From contig NZ_QNQU01000002.1 of the NCBI RefSeq assembly GCF_003315595.1, positions 62,001 through 126,000 of the forward strand: 64,000 bases of DNA, given 5' to 3'. Below are positions 1 to 8,959 of this stretch, one piece after another. Each line of letters begins with the position of its first letter. Within the stretch, counting starts at the first letter, position 1. The position numbers and the translations under genes are program-made. The stretch comes from Pedobacter miscanthi (GTDB lineage Bacteria > Bacteroidota > Bacteroidia > Sphingobacteriales > Sphingobacteriaceae). The notes under the pieces are model-generated. The model was not told the DNA's origin, searched no databases, and saw nothing but the letters and a program-made list of their open reading frames with translations.

Positions 1-2277
1 GTTCAGGTTTACATCTCCTATTTTTTTATTATAGTTTACGCCGGTTTCGAAACCTTTGTATTCGGCTTCTCCCTCATTAACGTAAATTAAGCTCTGGCCA
101 AGTAAACTTGGCAATAATGAAGCGGTAGTTAAATCTTTCCTGTCTTCATAAAAGTAATCGGCGCTGATTGATAATGATTGTTTAAATAGCCTGGCATCAA
201 AACCAATGCTGGTTTTGTAAGCTTTCTCCCATGTTAAATCAGGATTGGCCAAAGCCAGCTGACCAGTACCGGTTACACCTGTAAAAGCCGTACCGAAATT
301 GTAGCCAGTTGTACTTCTGCTATAGAAATCGTTAAATGCAAATCTTCTGGCCGAACCAATGGCATCGTTACCCACCAAACCATAAGAGCCCCTGATTTTT
401 AACAGGTCTAAGAAATTCCCGGATCCTTTCATGAAATTTTCATCAGAGATGATCCATCCTGCTGATGCTGCCGGAAAGAAACCATATCTTTTACCAGGCG
501 CAAAATTTTCAGATCCAGAATAATTAGCGGTTACATCAACAAAATAACGTTGTATAAAATTGTATGACAAACGGTTAGACCAACCTTCTCTGCGCACATC
601 AAGACTTCCGAATGATGATAAGTTTGCCCTCGACACCCTTGTAGAGAATTTGATATCGTGTTTACCGAAAGTACGGTTATAATCTAAACCTGCCCAAAAC
701 TCACTTTTTTTAACATTGCCAGAAAATGCATTGCCTTGATAGTTTACTTTACTTGCTGTACCAAATGGCGAATAAGTACCGTCTGCATTCAGCACTGCAG
801 TTGCATAGGTTTCTGCAAAACCAGAGCGGTATAAACCGGCAATATCATAAGCATAAAAAACCTCGCCTGATAAACCTTTCAAAATACCGTCCATTTTTTG
901 ACGTGCACTAATGGTTGCAATCATATTTCGCATTAAATCAGTACTTGCACCCCTTGATTGCAACATGGCCAATGGGTTACTTTGCTGGTAAACCGATGTT
1001 CCTCCATAGGATCCGTTAGGATTTAAAATAGGGAAAGCATTTGCGGGAGTAGAATATACTGCGGTTAAAAAAGTGCCGGTACCTGCATTAGGAAAGGTAA
1101 GGTTTGTAATTCTACCGCCAATATCTAAAGCTACATCTAAATTTTTGTTTACATGCAGGTCTAAATTGGTACGGAGGTTATAACGGCTAAAATCGGTATT
1201 TGCATCATAAGTTTCACTATGACCGCCTTTATACAAGCCTCCCTGTTGATAAGCACTTAATACAGTATAATATTTAATAAAAGCATTACCACCGGTTACC
1301 GAAGCTACATAACGCTGTGTTGGTGCTACTTTTTTGATAAAATCTCTTACAAAATTGTTATTTGGATATTTTATCGGGTCAGAACCATCCTGGTATGCCT
1401 GTAAAGCTGCAGGTCCGTAAACTGCTGTACCACCACTGTTAATAGCGGCTTCGTTATAAAGTGTAGCATAAGAGTAAGCATCTAAAGGTGCTGTAATCTG
1501 TAACGGGGCCTGTATACCGGCCTGGGCATCGAAGGTTACCTTTGTAGAAGTTGCACTACCACGGCGGGTTTTAACATAAATTACACCGTTACCACCGTAC
1601 ATCCCGTACCATGCCAAAGTAGCTGCATCTTTTAATACACTAACACTTTCAATTTCATTTAAATCCATAGAGGTGAAGTCCCTCTCTATACCATCAACGA
1701 TAACCAAAGGTTCCTGGTTACTGTTATAAGATGAGCGACCCCGAACTAAAAAACTCGAGGCATCGTATCCCGGCTGCTGTGAGCCACTTGGATATACGGC
1801 TAACCCTGCTAAACGACCGGTAAAAACATTAGTTAAGGAAGATGAGGGGATCTGAGGCAGATTTTCTGCTTTGATGGTACTGATAGTTGCGGTAACCTCT
1901 CTCCTTTTTCTTACCCCAAAAGGGATATATACCAGATCATCATCTCCGGCATCAACCAAAGATTTGGTTAACACCACATCGCCTTTACTCACCTCAGCTG
2001 CAGGCTTTAATATGGTTCCGTAGCCAACAAACTTAAATACCAATACATCGCTGCTGGATGCATCGATAGAAAAGGTACCATCTGTCGCTGTAGAAACCGC
2101 TTTATTGCTTTTATCTTCCTGAATGGAAATGGCTACACCAGGCAACGGTTTTTTATCCTGATCTACAACTTTACCGGTTATGGTTAAACTTTCATCAGGT
2201 TTTTGCCCGTAAACACTCAGCATTCCTGCCATCATGAATAAGAGACATATAATATATTTTGATTTTATAAATTTCAT
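1..2277 (-). CDS. SusC-like TonB-dependent receptor, partial (C-terminus beyond window)
   Basis: Outer-membrane importer of the SusC/RagA family, which brings oligosaccharides or other nutrients through the outer membrane using TonB energy. The frame stays open for 759 codons from an ATG at 2277 to the window edge, so the end of the barrel is missing. Visible are a signal peptide ending VYGQ, a carboxypeptidase-regulatory-like domain (GKVVDQDKKPLPGV), a plug domain (VRGRSSYNSNQEPLVIVDGI, then SVLKDAATLAWYGMYGGNG) and barrel segments such as LKIRGSYGLVGNDAIG and RYGFFPAASAGW. It lies 32 bp behind the SusD gene, so it is probably the third gene of the same transcript. A second SusD would be expected past position 1. 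The plug has WYGMYGGNG where AIYGIRGANG is usual. Family certain; substrate unknown. Confidence 0.93.
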   Translation of the reverse strand, partial: MKFIKSKYIICLLFMMAGMLSVYGQKPDESLTITGKVVDQDKKPLPGVAISIQEDKSNKAVSTATDGTFSIDASSSDVLVFKFVGYGTILKPAAEVSKGDVVLTKSLVDAGDDDLVYIPFGVRKRREVTATISTIKAENLPQIPSSSLTNVFTGRLAGLAVYPSGSQQPGYDASSFLVRGRSSYNSNQEPLVIVDGIERDFTSMDLNEIESVSVLKDAATLAWYGMYGGNGVIYVKTRRGSATSTKVTFDAQAGIQAPLQITAPLDAYSYATLYNEAAINSGGTAVYGPAALQAYQDGSDPIKYPNNNFVRDFIKKVAPTQRYVASVTGGNAFIKYYTVLSAYQQGGLYKGGHSETYDANTDFSRYNLRTNLDLHVNKNLDVALDIGGRITNLTFPNAGTGTFLTAVYSTPANAFPILNPNGSYGGTSVYQQSNPLAMLQSRGASTDLMRNMIATISARQKMDGILKGLSGEVFYAYDIAGLYRSGFAETYATAVLNADGTYSPFGTASKVNYQGNAFSGNVKKSEFWAGLDYNRTFGKHDIKFSTRVSRANLSSFGSLDVRREGWSNRLSYNFIQRYFVDVTANYSGSENFAPGKRYGFFPAASAGWIISDENFMKGSGNFLDLLKIRGSYGLVGNDAIGSARRFAFNDFYSRSTTGYNFGTAFTGVTGTGQLALANPDLTWEKAYKTSIGFDARLFKQSLSISADYFYEDRKDLTTASLLPSLLGQSLIYVNEGEAEYKGFETGVNYNKKIGDVNLN

Positions 2278-2309
2278 TTTGAAAATCTTTTAGCGTTATG
2301 ATTAATCAA

Positions 2310-4049
2310 CTATTCCCAGCCCGGATTTTGGGTTAAAGCACCTTTACTTTTGTAAATCTCTGCTCTGGGGATCGGGTAAAGATTTTGTGCCTCTGTCCAG
2401 CTTTTTTGGAAGGTTGGACCAAGCACTATCGGCGTATAGGTAAAGCTACCATTGGTATTCTTTACTACGTCCATGCCTTTCATCGGAACAGCGATTGTTT
2501 GTGCACCGATTTTCCAACGCATAATATCATACCAGCGGTGATCTTCGAAAGCCAGCTCAATAGCGCGTTCATGCCTGATTGCTATGCGCATTTCATCCTG
2601 GGTCATGTTGTCTTTTAATCCATAACCATATGTACCAGTACCCGGGGCAATCTTTGCACGTTTACGCAATGCCACAAGCTGTGCATAAACACTGGCATCT
2701 GGTCCGGTTGCTTCATTCTGTGCTTCGGCATAGTTCAGCAATATTTCACCATAACGGAAATACAGGTAATTTAATAATGTTGTACTTCCGCCAACCGTAC
2801 GGTAAACCTCCGGCCAGTATTTTTTGCAATAGTAACGTGTTGCGGTATAGGTAATGGTTGTACTGTAATCTTTACCATATGAAACTTTACCACTGGCATC
2901 TGTTGAGGTCCACATTTCTATTTTTCTTCCCTGCCATGCTAAGTCGTTATAAATAATATTGTTATAAAATCGTGATTCGCGGTTTAAATAAGGGTTTTTC
3001 GGATCGTAACCGGAAGTAGGATCGGTTATGGCTTTACCATTGGCCATTTCGTACATATCTACGTGGTTTTGAGTAGGATTCATCTGTCCCTGTGCACCAC
3101 CAGAACCTGGCGACATTGAAAAATCCTGCATCATTTCGCCAGCCAAAGGAGTTGGCCCTTTAATCCTCATCATGATGTATTCTGGGGAGTTTGGGAGATT
3201 CAACAGGTCTCCATAATTATCCTGCAGCGAATAAGCTTGTTTAGCCAAACCATCAACACCTTTCATTACCTCAGCGGCAGCAGTAGCAGCAGCCTGCCAT
3301 TTGGTTTTATCGTTGTTTGGATTGTTTAGCGGACTGGCTGCATATAATAATACGCGTGCTTTTAAAGCCAGTGCAGCACCCAGTGTCGGGCGGCCATAAT
3401 TAGATGCACCATAATCAGCATCAGTTCCGAGTTTAGTAAGGGCAACTTCAATATCTTTTAAGATAAAATCGGTTACCTGGGCAAAAGAACTTCTTGGAAT
3501 ACTGTTCAGATCGTCGGTTACCTCATAAACTTTATCGATAATGGGTACACCACCAAATCTTTTGGTCAGCTCGAAATAAGATAATGCACGCAGAAACCGC
3601 ATTTCGCCCTCTACACGTTTGGCATCAAAAATCGTAACGGAAGCATTTGGAGATGGAGGTACTTCACCTATCCTGGCCAGCATTTTATTTTCTACTGCAA
3701 TGCCTGCATACATCAGTTTCCATACGCCATAAATATCGTTTAACGACGGGCCGTTAGAATGATCATGGTACAAACCTCTGTTTAAAGAAGTTACCGAGCC
3801 TTCGGAGTTGCCTGAAACGGCCTCATCTGAAGCCTGTGCGGTACAACCACGATGATCGTTAAAACGTACATATTTGGTAATGACATAGTTGTAAGCGTTG
3901 TCGGCAAATCTTGCGGCCAGTGCCGGATCTGCAAAAATATCATCCTCACTAATGGCAACCCCCGGGGTACGTTCTAAATAATCTTTTTTACAAGAAACAG
4001 AGAAGAGCGTTAATAAAAGAATTGCTGTAAATATTTTATAATTTTTCAT
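2310..4049 (-). CDS. SusD/RagB-like nutrient-binding outer-membrane lipoprotein
   Basis: Surface lipoprotein that captures glycan substrate and acts as a lid on the SusC barrel. The 579-residue length is normal. The N-terminus has a lipobox (FSVSC, Cys20) followed by KKDYLERTPG, and the C-terminal half has the SusD/RagB signature: RYGEILLNYAEAQNEA, then an AIRHERAIELAFEDHRWYDIMRW block and a closing LYPIPRAEI...LTQNPGW. It starts 4 bp after the stop of the SusC gene at 4054-7239, so the two are translationally coupled. It belongs with that receptor rather than with the partial SusC behind it. Substrate cannot be read from sequence. Confidence 0.96.
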   Translation of the reverse strand: MKNYKIFTAILLLTLFSVSCKKDYLERTPGVAISEDDIFADPALAARFADNAYNYVITKYVRFNDHRGCTAQASDEAVSGNSEGSVTSLNRGLYHDHSNGPSLNDIYGVWKLMYAGIAVENKMLARIGEVPPSPNASVTIFDAKRVEGEMRFLRALSYFELTKRFGGVPIIDKVYEVTDDLNSIPRSSFAQVTDFILKDIEVALTKLGTDADYGASNYGRPTLGAALALKARVLLYAASPLNNPNNDKTKWQAAATAAAEVMKGVDGLAKQAYSLQDNYGDLLNLPNSPEYIMMRIKGPTPLAGEMMQDFSMSPGSGGAQGQMNPTQNHVDMYEMANGKAITDPTSGYDPKNPYLNRESRFYNNIIYNDLAWQGRKIEMWTSTDASGKVSYGKDYSTTITYTATRYYCKKYWPEVYRTVGGSTTLLNYLYFRYGEILLNYAEAQNEATGPDASVYAQLVALRKRAKIAPGTGTYGYGLKDNMTQDEMRIAIRHERAIELAFEDHRWYDIMRWKIGAQTIAVPMKGMDVVKNTNGSFTYTPIVLGPTFQKSWTEAQNLYPIPRAEIYKSKGALTQNPGWE

Positions 4050-4053
4050 TTTC

Positions 4054-7000
4054 TTAAAATTGAACGTTTAAACCAAAATTGTACACCTTTGATGTTGGAT
4101 AAATCGATTGCAATGGAAATGCAGTATTAATGGTGTTTACGTTTTCAGGATCGGTATAAAATTTATACTTCGTCCAGGTGTAAAGATTCTGCCCTTGTAG
4201 AAAAACCCTCACATTGCTTAACTTTAATGCGGTGGCCCACTCTTTAGGTAAGTTCCACGCAAATTCTACGTTTCTGATTTTTAAATAAGAAGAATTCTGT
4301 AAGGTAAAATCGTTTAAAGCATAGTTTAAAGATGCTGTTCCTCTTGCGTGTATAACCGGCCAGGTTGCAGTTGCTGCAGTTGCCGGTGTCCACGAATCGA
4401 GCATAAAAGGATACATCTGCTGGCCATTGTTCTGTTCGTTCAAAATTACATTCGAGCTTACGTTTCCAACACCCTGAAATAATACGGAAAGCGAAAATCC
4501 TTTGTATAAAACACGTGGACTAAAGCTATATACATACTCTGGAGTATTGGTATGCCCGATTGCTTTTTGATCTAAACTGGTGATAATGCCATCGCCATCT
4601 AAATCTTTAAATTTTAAATCTCCCGGAATCGGAGAATAACCCTGCAATTTTGGAGAAGCAGCAATATCAGCCGCCGACTGGAAGAAACCATCTGTTACAT
4701 ATCCAAAAAACTGACCTACACTTGTTCCTTTTCTTATCAACGACGGAGGTAAACCATCTGGTTCATCATTTTCCACAATCCTGTTTTTCGCATAACTCAA
4801 CTGAGCATTTAAACCAAGGGTTACACTTCCAACCTGTTTCTGGTAATCGAGTTCAACCTCGTAACCTTTGTTGTAAACAATACCTTTGTTGAAATTCGGA
4901 TAAGTATGCCCATACAGAGCTGAACCACTTAGAGATGGCGTTAGGATATCTCTTCTGGTTTCATCAAATAAATCAACCGTAACCCTTAAATTATCTTTAA
5001 ATAAACGGGCTTCAAAACCAATGTTGCGTTTGGTACCGGTTTCCCAGGTTACTATCGGGTTTCCAAGATCGTTTCCGGTAGCACCAAAAAACTGTGGATC
5101 CCTGATTAAAATGGTTGGATAATTGGTAATGGAATTTGGGTTTCCGAATGGCGCTACCTGACCGCCAGCCGTAGTAGAGGTGTAAGTAGAATAACTGGTT
5201 AAGAATAAGAAACGGCTATCCGAAATTCTGTCGTTACCAACCAAACCATAACTACCCCTGATTTTTAAATATGATAGAATATCATTCTTTTTCCAGAAAG
5301 GCTCATTGGTTAACGTCCACCCTGCCGATATTGCCGGGAAGAAACCATAACGCAAACCCTGGGCAAAATTTTCTGATCCATTGTAAGAAGCATTGAACTC
5401 TGCGAAATAACGTTCATTATAATTATAGGCAACGCGACTGGCAATACCTTGTGATGCTTTTGGAGGAGCGGTAAATGCAGTGGTACCTGTTGATTTAATC
5501 AACTGTCTTGTACCCAGTAATAAGGCACTCACATTATGTTTTCCAAAATCACGGTTATAATCAAAACCCGCCTGTAAATTCATATTGGTGCTGCCTTCAG
5601 TAACCCCGCCATCTTGTACGGCACCTAAAGGCTCATCACGGTTACGAGTATCGGTTGATAAAGTAGCTTCGCCGGTAGCCGGATTATATACATATGCCGC
5701 CCAGTTGGCATTTCTTCTTTCGGTATTGTTATAATAAGAATCGTAACCAAATACTGTTTTAAAACCTAATCCTTTAGTAATAAAACCTAATTTATAATTC
5801 AGGTTAAATGTGCTCTCGATGGTATTGTTATCATCATTACGTGTTCCAAAGCGTGTTAAAACCGCATAAGGATTCCAGATATTGGTACCCACATTAGGGT
5901 TAGCTGTAATTCTGCCATCAGGTAAAGTAACCGGATAAGCATAAGCCGGAACCTGGAGAATACGCGAAATCATTCCTTCAATCGTATCATAAGAGAATGC
6001 AGAAGAGGATCTTAAACCTGCTGGCTGATAACGGTTGGCAAAACGCCCGCCTAACTTAATTCCAACAGTAAAATCTTTATTCAGTGTTAAATCTACGTTC
6101 GAACGGAAATTATAGCGGTTATAATTTGGTACCGTATTAATTCCGTAAGGAGAATCAAACTTTTTGAAAATCCCGTCCTGAAAAGCATAACCTGCCGAAA
6201 CAAAATATTTGGCAATTCTTGTTCCGCCATTGATATTAATATTATGCTGTGTTTGGGAATAATATTTTTTGGTTAAATAATCAAACCACTGCACATCAGG
6301 ATAACCGATCGGGTCTGATTTATCCCTGAATTTCTGGATCTCCGCATCCGTAAAAAATGCAGGTTTACCATCATTCAGGTAAGATTGATTTAACAAAGTG
6401 GCACTTTCTAAAGCCGGAAGACCAACCGCCAAACCGGTATAGGTTTGCAACGCATAATTACCGGTGTAAGTAACTTTTGGCGCACCGATTTTTCCTTGTT
6501 TAGTCGTTACCACAATAATACCATTGGCACCGCGGATACCGTAAATTGCTGTTGCAGCAGCATCTTTCAGTACATTGACCGATTCTATCTCATTCGCATC
6601 CACATCCGAAAAACTCGGGCGTTCTACACCATCTACTACCACAATGGCCGCATTATTAGCACCATAGGTGGCAACACCCCTCACTTTAAGCTGTGCACCA
6701 TCAGCACCAGGCTGTCCGCTGGTTTGTACTGCCAATAAACCTGGTAAACGACCTATTAAACTATTGGTTGGATTTGGTGTTGGCGATTTCATGATCTCTT
6801 CAGAATTGATCTGCGCAATAGCGCCTGTTAAAGTAGATTTTTTCTGTGCACCATAACCCACTACAACTACCTCATCCAAACCCTGTGAGTTATCTTCCAG
6901 CAAAACGGTTAATGTGCTTTTACCGTTTACAGCAACTTCTTTGGTGATATAACCAATGTAAGCAAAGGTTAATGTTGCATTATCTGCCGCCTTAATCGAA

Positions 7001-7239
7001 AATTTACCGTCATTATCTGTTACCGCACCTACCTGGGTACCTTTTACCCTTACACTAACACCGGGTAAAGTTGTTCCTTTACTATCTTTTACACTACCGG
7101 TTACCGTACCCTGCGCAAAAGCGCTAAACGACGAACTGATCAGGACGAGAAAAGTTAAGGTATAAAGAACTTTATACCATTGGAATTTCTCAAATCCAAC
7201 GCCGTTAAAAGTCTTCTTCAAATTGTAAAGTCTATCCAT
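4054..7239 (-). CDS. SusC/RagA-family TonB-linked outer-membrane receptor
   Basis: Full-length (1061 residues) SusC-type importer. Order: basic N-terminus and hydrophobic signal segment ending SAFAQ (about residue 43); carboxypeptidase-regulatory-like domain (GTVTGSVKDSKGTTLPGVSV); TonB box DEVVVVGYG; plug with LKVRGVATYG and the family signature SVNVLKDAAATAIYGIRGAN; beta-barrel ending in YNFGLNVQF with the terminal aromatic. First gene of a leftward SusC-SusD-SusC operon. The divergent LacI regulator 470 bp away is the obvious candidate controller (inference). The start used is the upstream ATG; the long basic N-terminal stretch is common in SusC proteins. Confidence 0.95.
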   Translation of the reverse strand: MDRLYNLKKTFNGVGFEKFQWYKVLYTLTFLVLISSSFSAFAQGTVTGSVKDSKGTTLPGVSVRVKGTQVGAVTDNDGKFSIKAADNATLTFAYIGYITKEVAVNGKSTLTVLLEDNSQGLDEVVVVGYGAQKKSTLTGAIAQINSEEIMKSPTPNPTNSLIGRLPGLLAVQTSGQPGADGAQLKVRGVATYGANNAAIVVVDGVERPSFSDVDANEIESVNVLKDAAATAIYGIRGANGIIVVTTKQGKIGAPKVTYTGNYALQTYTGLAVGLPALESATLLNQSYLNDGKPAFFTDAEIQKFRDKSDPIGYPDVQWFDYLTKKYYSQTQHNININGGTRIAKYFVSAGYAFQDGIFKKFDSPYGINTVPNYNRYNFRSNVDLTLNKDFTVGIKLGGRFANRYQPAGLRSSSAFSYDTIEGMISRILQVPAYAYPVTLPDGRITANPNVGTNIWNPYAVLTRFGTRNDDNNTIESTFNLNYKLGFITKGLGFKTVFGYDSYYNNTERRNANWAAYVYNPATGEATLSTDTRNRDEPLGAVQDGGVTEGSTNMNLQAGFDYNRDFGKHNVSALLLGTRQLIKSTGTTAFTAPPKASQGIASRVAYNYNERYFAEFNASYNGSENFAQGLRYGFFPAISAGWTLTNEPFWKKNDILSYLKIRGSYGLVGNDRISDSRFLFLTSYSTYTSTTAGGQVAPFGNPNSITNYPTILIRDPQFFGATGNDLGNPIVTWETGTKRNIGFEARLFKDNLRVTVDLFDETRRDILTPSLSGSALYGHTYPNFNKGIVYNKGYEVELDYQKQVGSVTLGLNAQLSYAKNRIVENDEPDGLPPSLIRKGTSVGQFFGYVTDGFFQSAADIAASPKLQGYSPIPGDLKFKDLDGDGIITSLDQKAIGHTNTPEYVYSFSPRVLYKGFSLSVLFQGVGNVSSNVILNEQNNGQQMYPFMLDSWTPATAATATWPVIHARGTASLNYALNDFTLQNSSYLKIRNVEFAWNLPKEWATALKLSNVRVFLQGQNLYTWTKYKFYTDPENVNTINTAFPLQSIYPTSKVYNFGLNVQF

Positions 7240-7408
7240 AATTGTTATAAAATATTAAATCTATTCGGTTAAAATTTAATGCTGAGTTAATATCAGGACA
7301 GGTAGATTTACATGGGTAAATCCATTAAGTCCATTTTAAATGTTTGTATCATATTGCCTTTCCGGAATCAGATTGGCGTTGGTAGAAGAAGATGAAGGTT
7401 ATTAAGTG

Positions 7409-7549
7409 CTACGCATCTTTAGGATTGTATGATTTTGTCTTCGAAGCGTAATATTTTGTAGGGATATTGAAGTTGTTACCTCCAACTAAACCTGATACTC
7501 CAGTTAAAGCCCTTTTAAAACTGAAGTAAGTGTGGGATGATTTCATCAT
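7409..7549 (-). CDS. Possible 46-residue small ORF in susC leader
   Basis: Too short for ordinary gene calling. An ATG-ATG start at 7549 opens a 46-codon frame ending in TAG at 7409, on the susC strand and about 170 bp upstream of the susC start. The peptide begins MMKSSHTYFSFKRALTG, then has a GVSGLVGGNNF stretch and a Tyr/Lys-rich tail (KYYASKTKSY). No domain recognised, no clear ribosome-binding site, no signal peptide. It could be a leader peptide, a small protein or chance. Conservation upstream of related susC genes would decide. Confidence 0.33.
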   Translation of the reverse strand: MMKSSHTYFSFKRALTGVSGLVGGNNFNIPTKYYASKTKSYNPKDA

Positions 7550-7652
7550 GTTTATTTGGTTAGTTTGTGTTCGCGGTAACGAATTTAGAAAAGCTAAAAA
7601 GATAAAACTGTTATTAAATAGCTTAAAACGCGATAAAATCCATTGAAACTAC

Positions 7653-7670
7653 ATTTCAAACGTTTGAAAT
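7653..7670. promoter_or_regulatory. 18-bp perfect palindrome, candidate LacI-family operator
   Basis: ATTTCAAACGTTTGAAAT is its own reverse complement and has the central CG typical of LacI/GalR operators. It lies 42 bp upstream of the LacI ATG, in the intergenic region shared with the divergent susC operon. This fits autoregulation and possibly control of susC. No second copy seen in this intergenic region. Confidence 0.55.
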
Positions 7671-7712
7671 AATTGCGTTTTTTTTCTTATCTATGCATTG
7701 AGATTGGAAAAG

Positions 7713-8732
7713 ATGACGAACAATACCCCTGTTACACTAAAGTTCTTGGCTGAAAAGTTAAAGATGTCAGTATCAACAGTATCGAAAGCCCTTAATAATT
7801 ACCCCACCATTAACGAGTACACGAAGAAACGTGTACAGGAAATGGCCCGCGATCTGCATTTTACACCAAATAAATCGGCGATTAATTTAAAGGAAAAAAA
7901 ATCGCGTATTATTGGTATTATCTTACCCAACCTTTTAGACCACTTTTTTACACGCAGTATTTATGGCGTAGAACAATTTGCCACACAAAATGGATACAAT
8001 GTTATCATCAGCCAATCGCATGATGACCTTGAAAAAGAAATCCAATCGGCCAATATGCTTTTAAGAAGCCGGGTTGACGGTTTAATTGTGGCCATTTCGA
8101 AACAAACGCAGGATTTTGCACATCTTGATCAATTTGAACAAATGGGCATACCCGTAGTGTATTATACACGGAACCCGAGTTTTAATTTAAGCTGCCATAA
8201 GGTATTGGGCAATACTTTTCAGGGCTGCTACCAAGCCACTAAATTTTTGATTGACAGGGGACATAAAAAAATTGCATATCTGGGCGGCCCAAAGATGATC
8301 AATTTTACGCACGACCGCTTTAATGGCTATATTAATGCTTTAAAGGATAACGAAGTACCTTTTTCTGCTGAGTTGGTGGCTTATACCGATTTCGACAAGG
8401 AAAATACGATTTCGGCCATCAGTAACCTTTTTGCCAACCCTGAGAATATGCCCACGGCTTTGGTGGCGTTTAAAGAACCAATTTTATTCGACGCAATTAA
8501 ATACCTGAGGTCTATTAACCACCCTAACTTTAACGATATAGAATGTATTGGTTTTGGTAATACATCTTTTATAAGTTACCTCGATTCGCCACCCGTTGCT
8601 TCGGTGGAAGAAAACCCTGAGTCGGTTGGTGAAAATGCAATAAAGTTACTGCTTCAGTTAATCAACAAGGAAATTGATATCCAGAACTACCAAAAGGTAA
8701 TGGTAGATTGTAAGCTGATTGTGCATAAATGA
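7713..8732 (+). CDS. LacI/GalR-family transcriptional regulator
   Basis: DNA-binding regulator that probably senses a sugar and controls the divergent SusC/SusD operon. The first 55 residues are a LacI helix-turn-helix and hinge (TLKFLAEKLKMSVSTVSKAL, then YTKKRVQEMARDLHFTPN). The rest is a periplasmic-binding-protein-like effector domain (RIIGIILPNLLDHFFTRSI, VDGLIVAISK, HKKIAYLGG). The frame can be extended to a TTG at 7698, but I choose the ATG at 7713, preceded by GGAAAAG; this gives 339 residues, normal for the family. An 18-bp palindrome sits just upstream. Effector unknown. Confidence 0.95.
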   Translation: MTNNTPVTLKFLAEKLKMSVSTVSKALNNYPTINEYTKKRVQEMARDLHFTPNKSAINLKEKKSRIIGIILPNLLDHFFTRSIYGVEQFATQNGYNVIISQSHDDLEKEIQSANMLLRSRVDGLIVAISKQTQDFAHLDQFEQMGIPVVYYTRNPSFNLSCHKVLGNTFQGCYQATKFLIDRGHKKIAYLGGPKMINFTHDRFNGYINALKDNEVPFSAELVAYTDFDKENTISAISNLFANPENMPTALVAFKEPILFDAIKYLRSINHPNFNDIECIGFGNTSFISYLDSPPVASVEENPESVGENAIKLLLQLINKEIDIQNYQKVMVDCKLIVHK

Positions 8733-8848
8733 TAAGCGTTTTGCGGATTGCGTTTGGCGTTATATCACGCAATCTTCATGCGAATCATCTAAAAAAAAGT
8801 CCGTCATTCCGAGCGGATGGCATTTGGCGTTTCATCCTAGCGATCGTC

Positions 8849-8915
8849 ATGCTGTCCCGAAAAATTCGGGATCAGCATCTTTCTTGCATATTAGACCCTG
8901 AAATAAATTCAGGGT
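8849..8915. repeat. Dispersed two-hairpin repeat, copy 1, between convergent genes
   Basis: Two stem-loops in series. The first (8849-8878) pairs ATGCTG and CCCGAA with TTCGGG and CAGCAT around an AAA loop. The second (8895-8915) is ACCCTGAA-ATAAA-TTCAGGGT. A near copy is at 16516-16581. Each copy lies between convergent genes (here lacI and the MFS gene), so it may end transcription from both sides, although neither has a long T-run. Confidence 0.75.
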
Positions 8916-8959
8916 AACGGCCCCTTATATTAATACTTCAAAAACAACTTAACGAGTCA

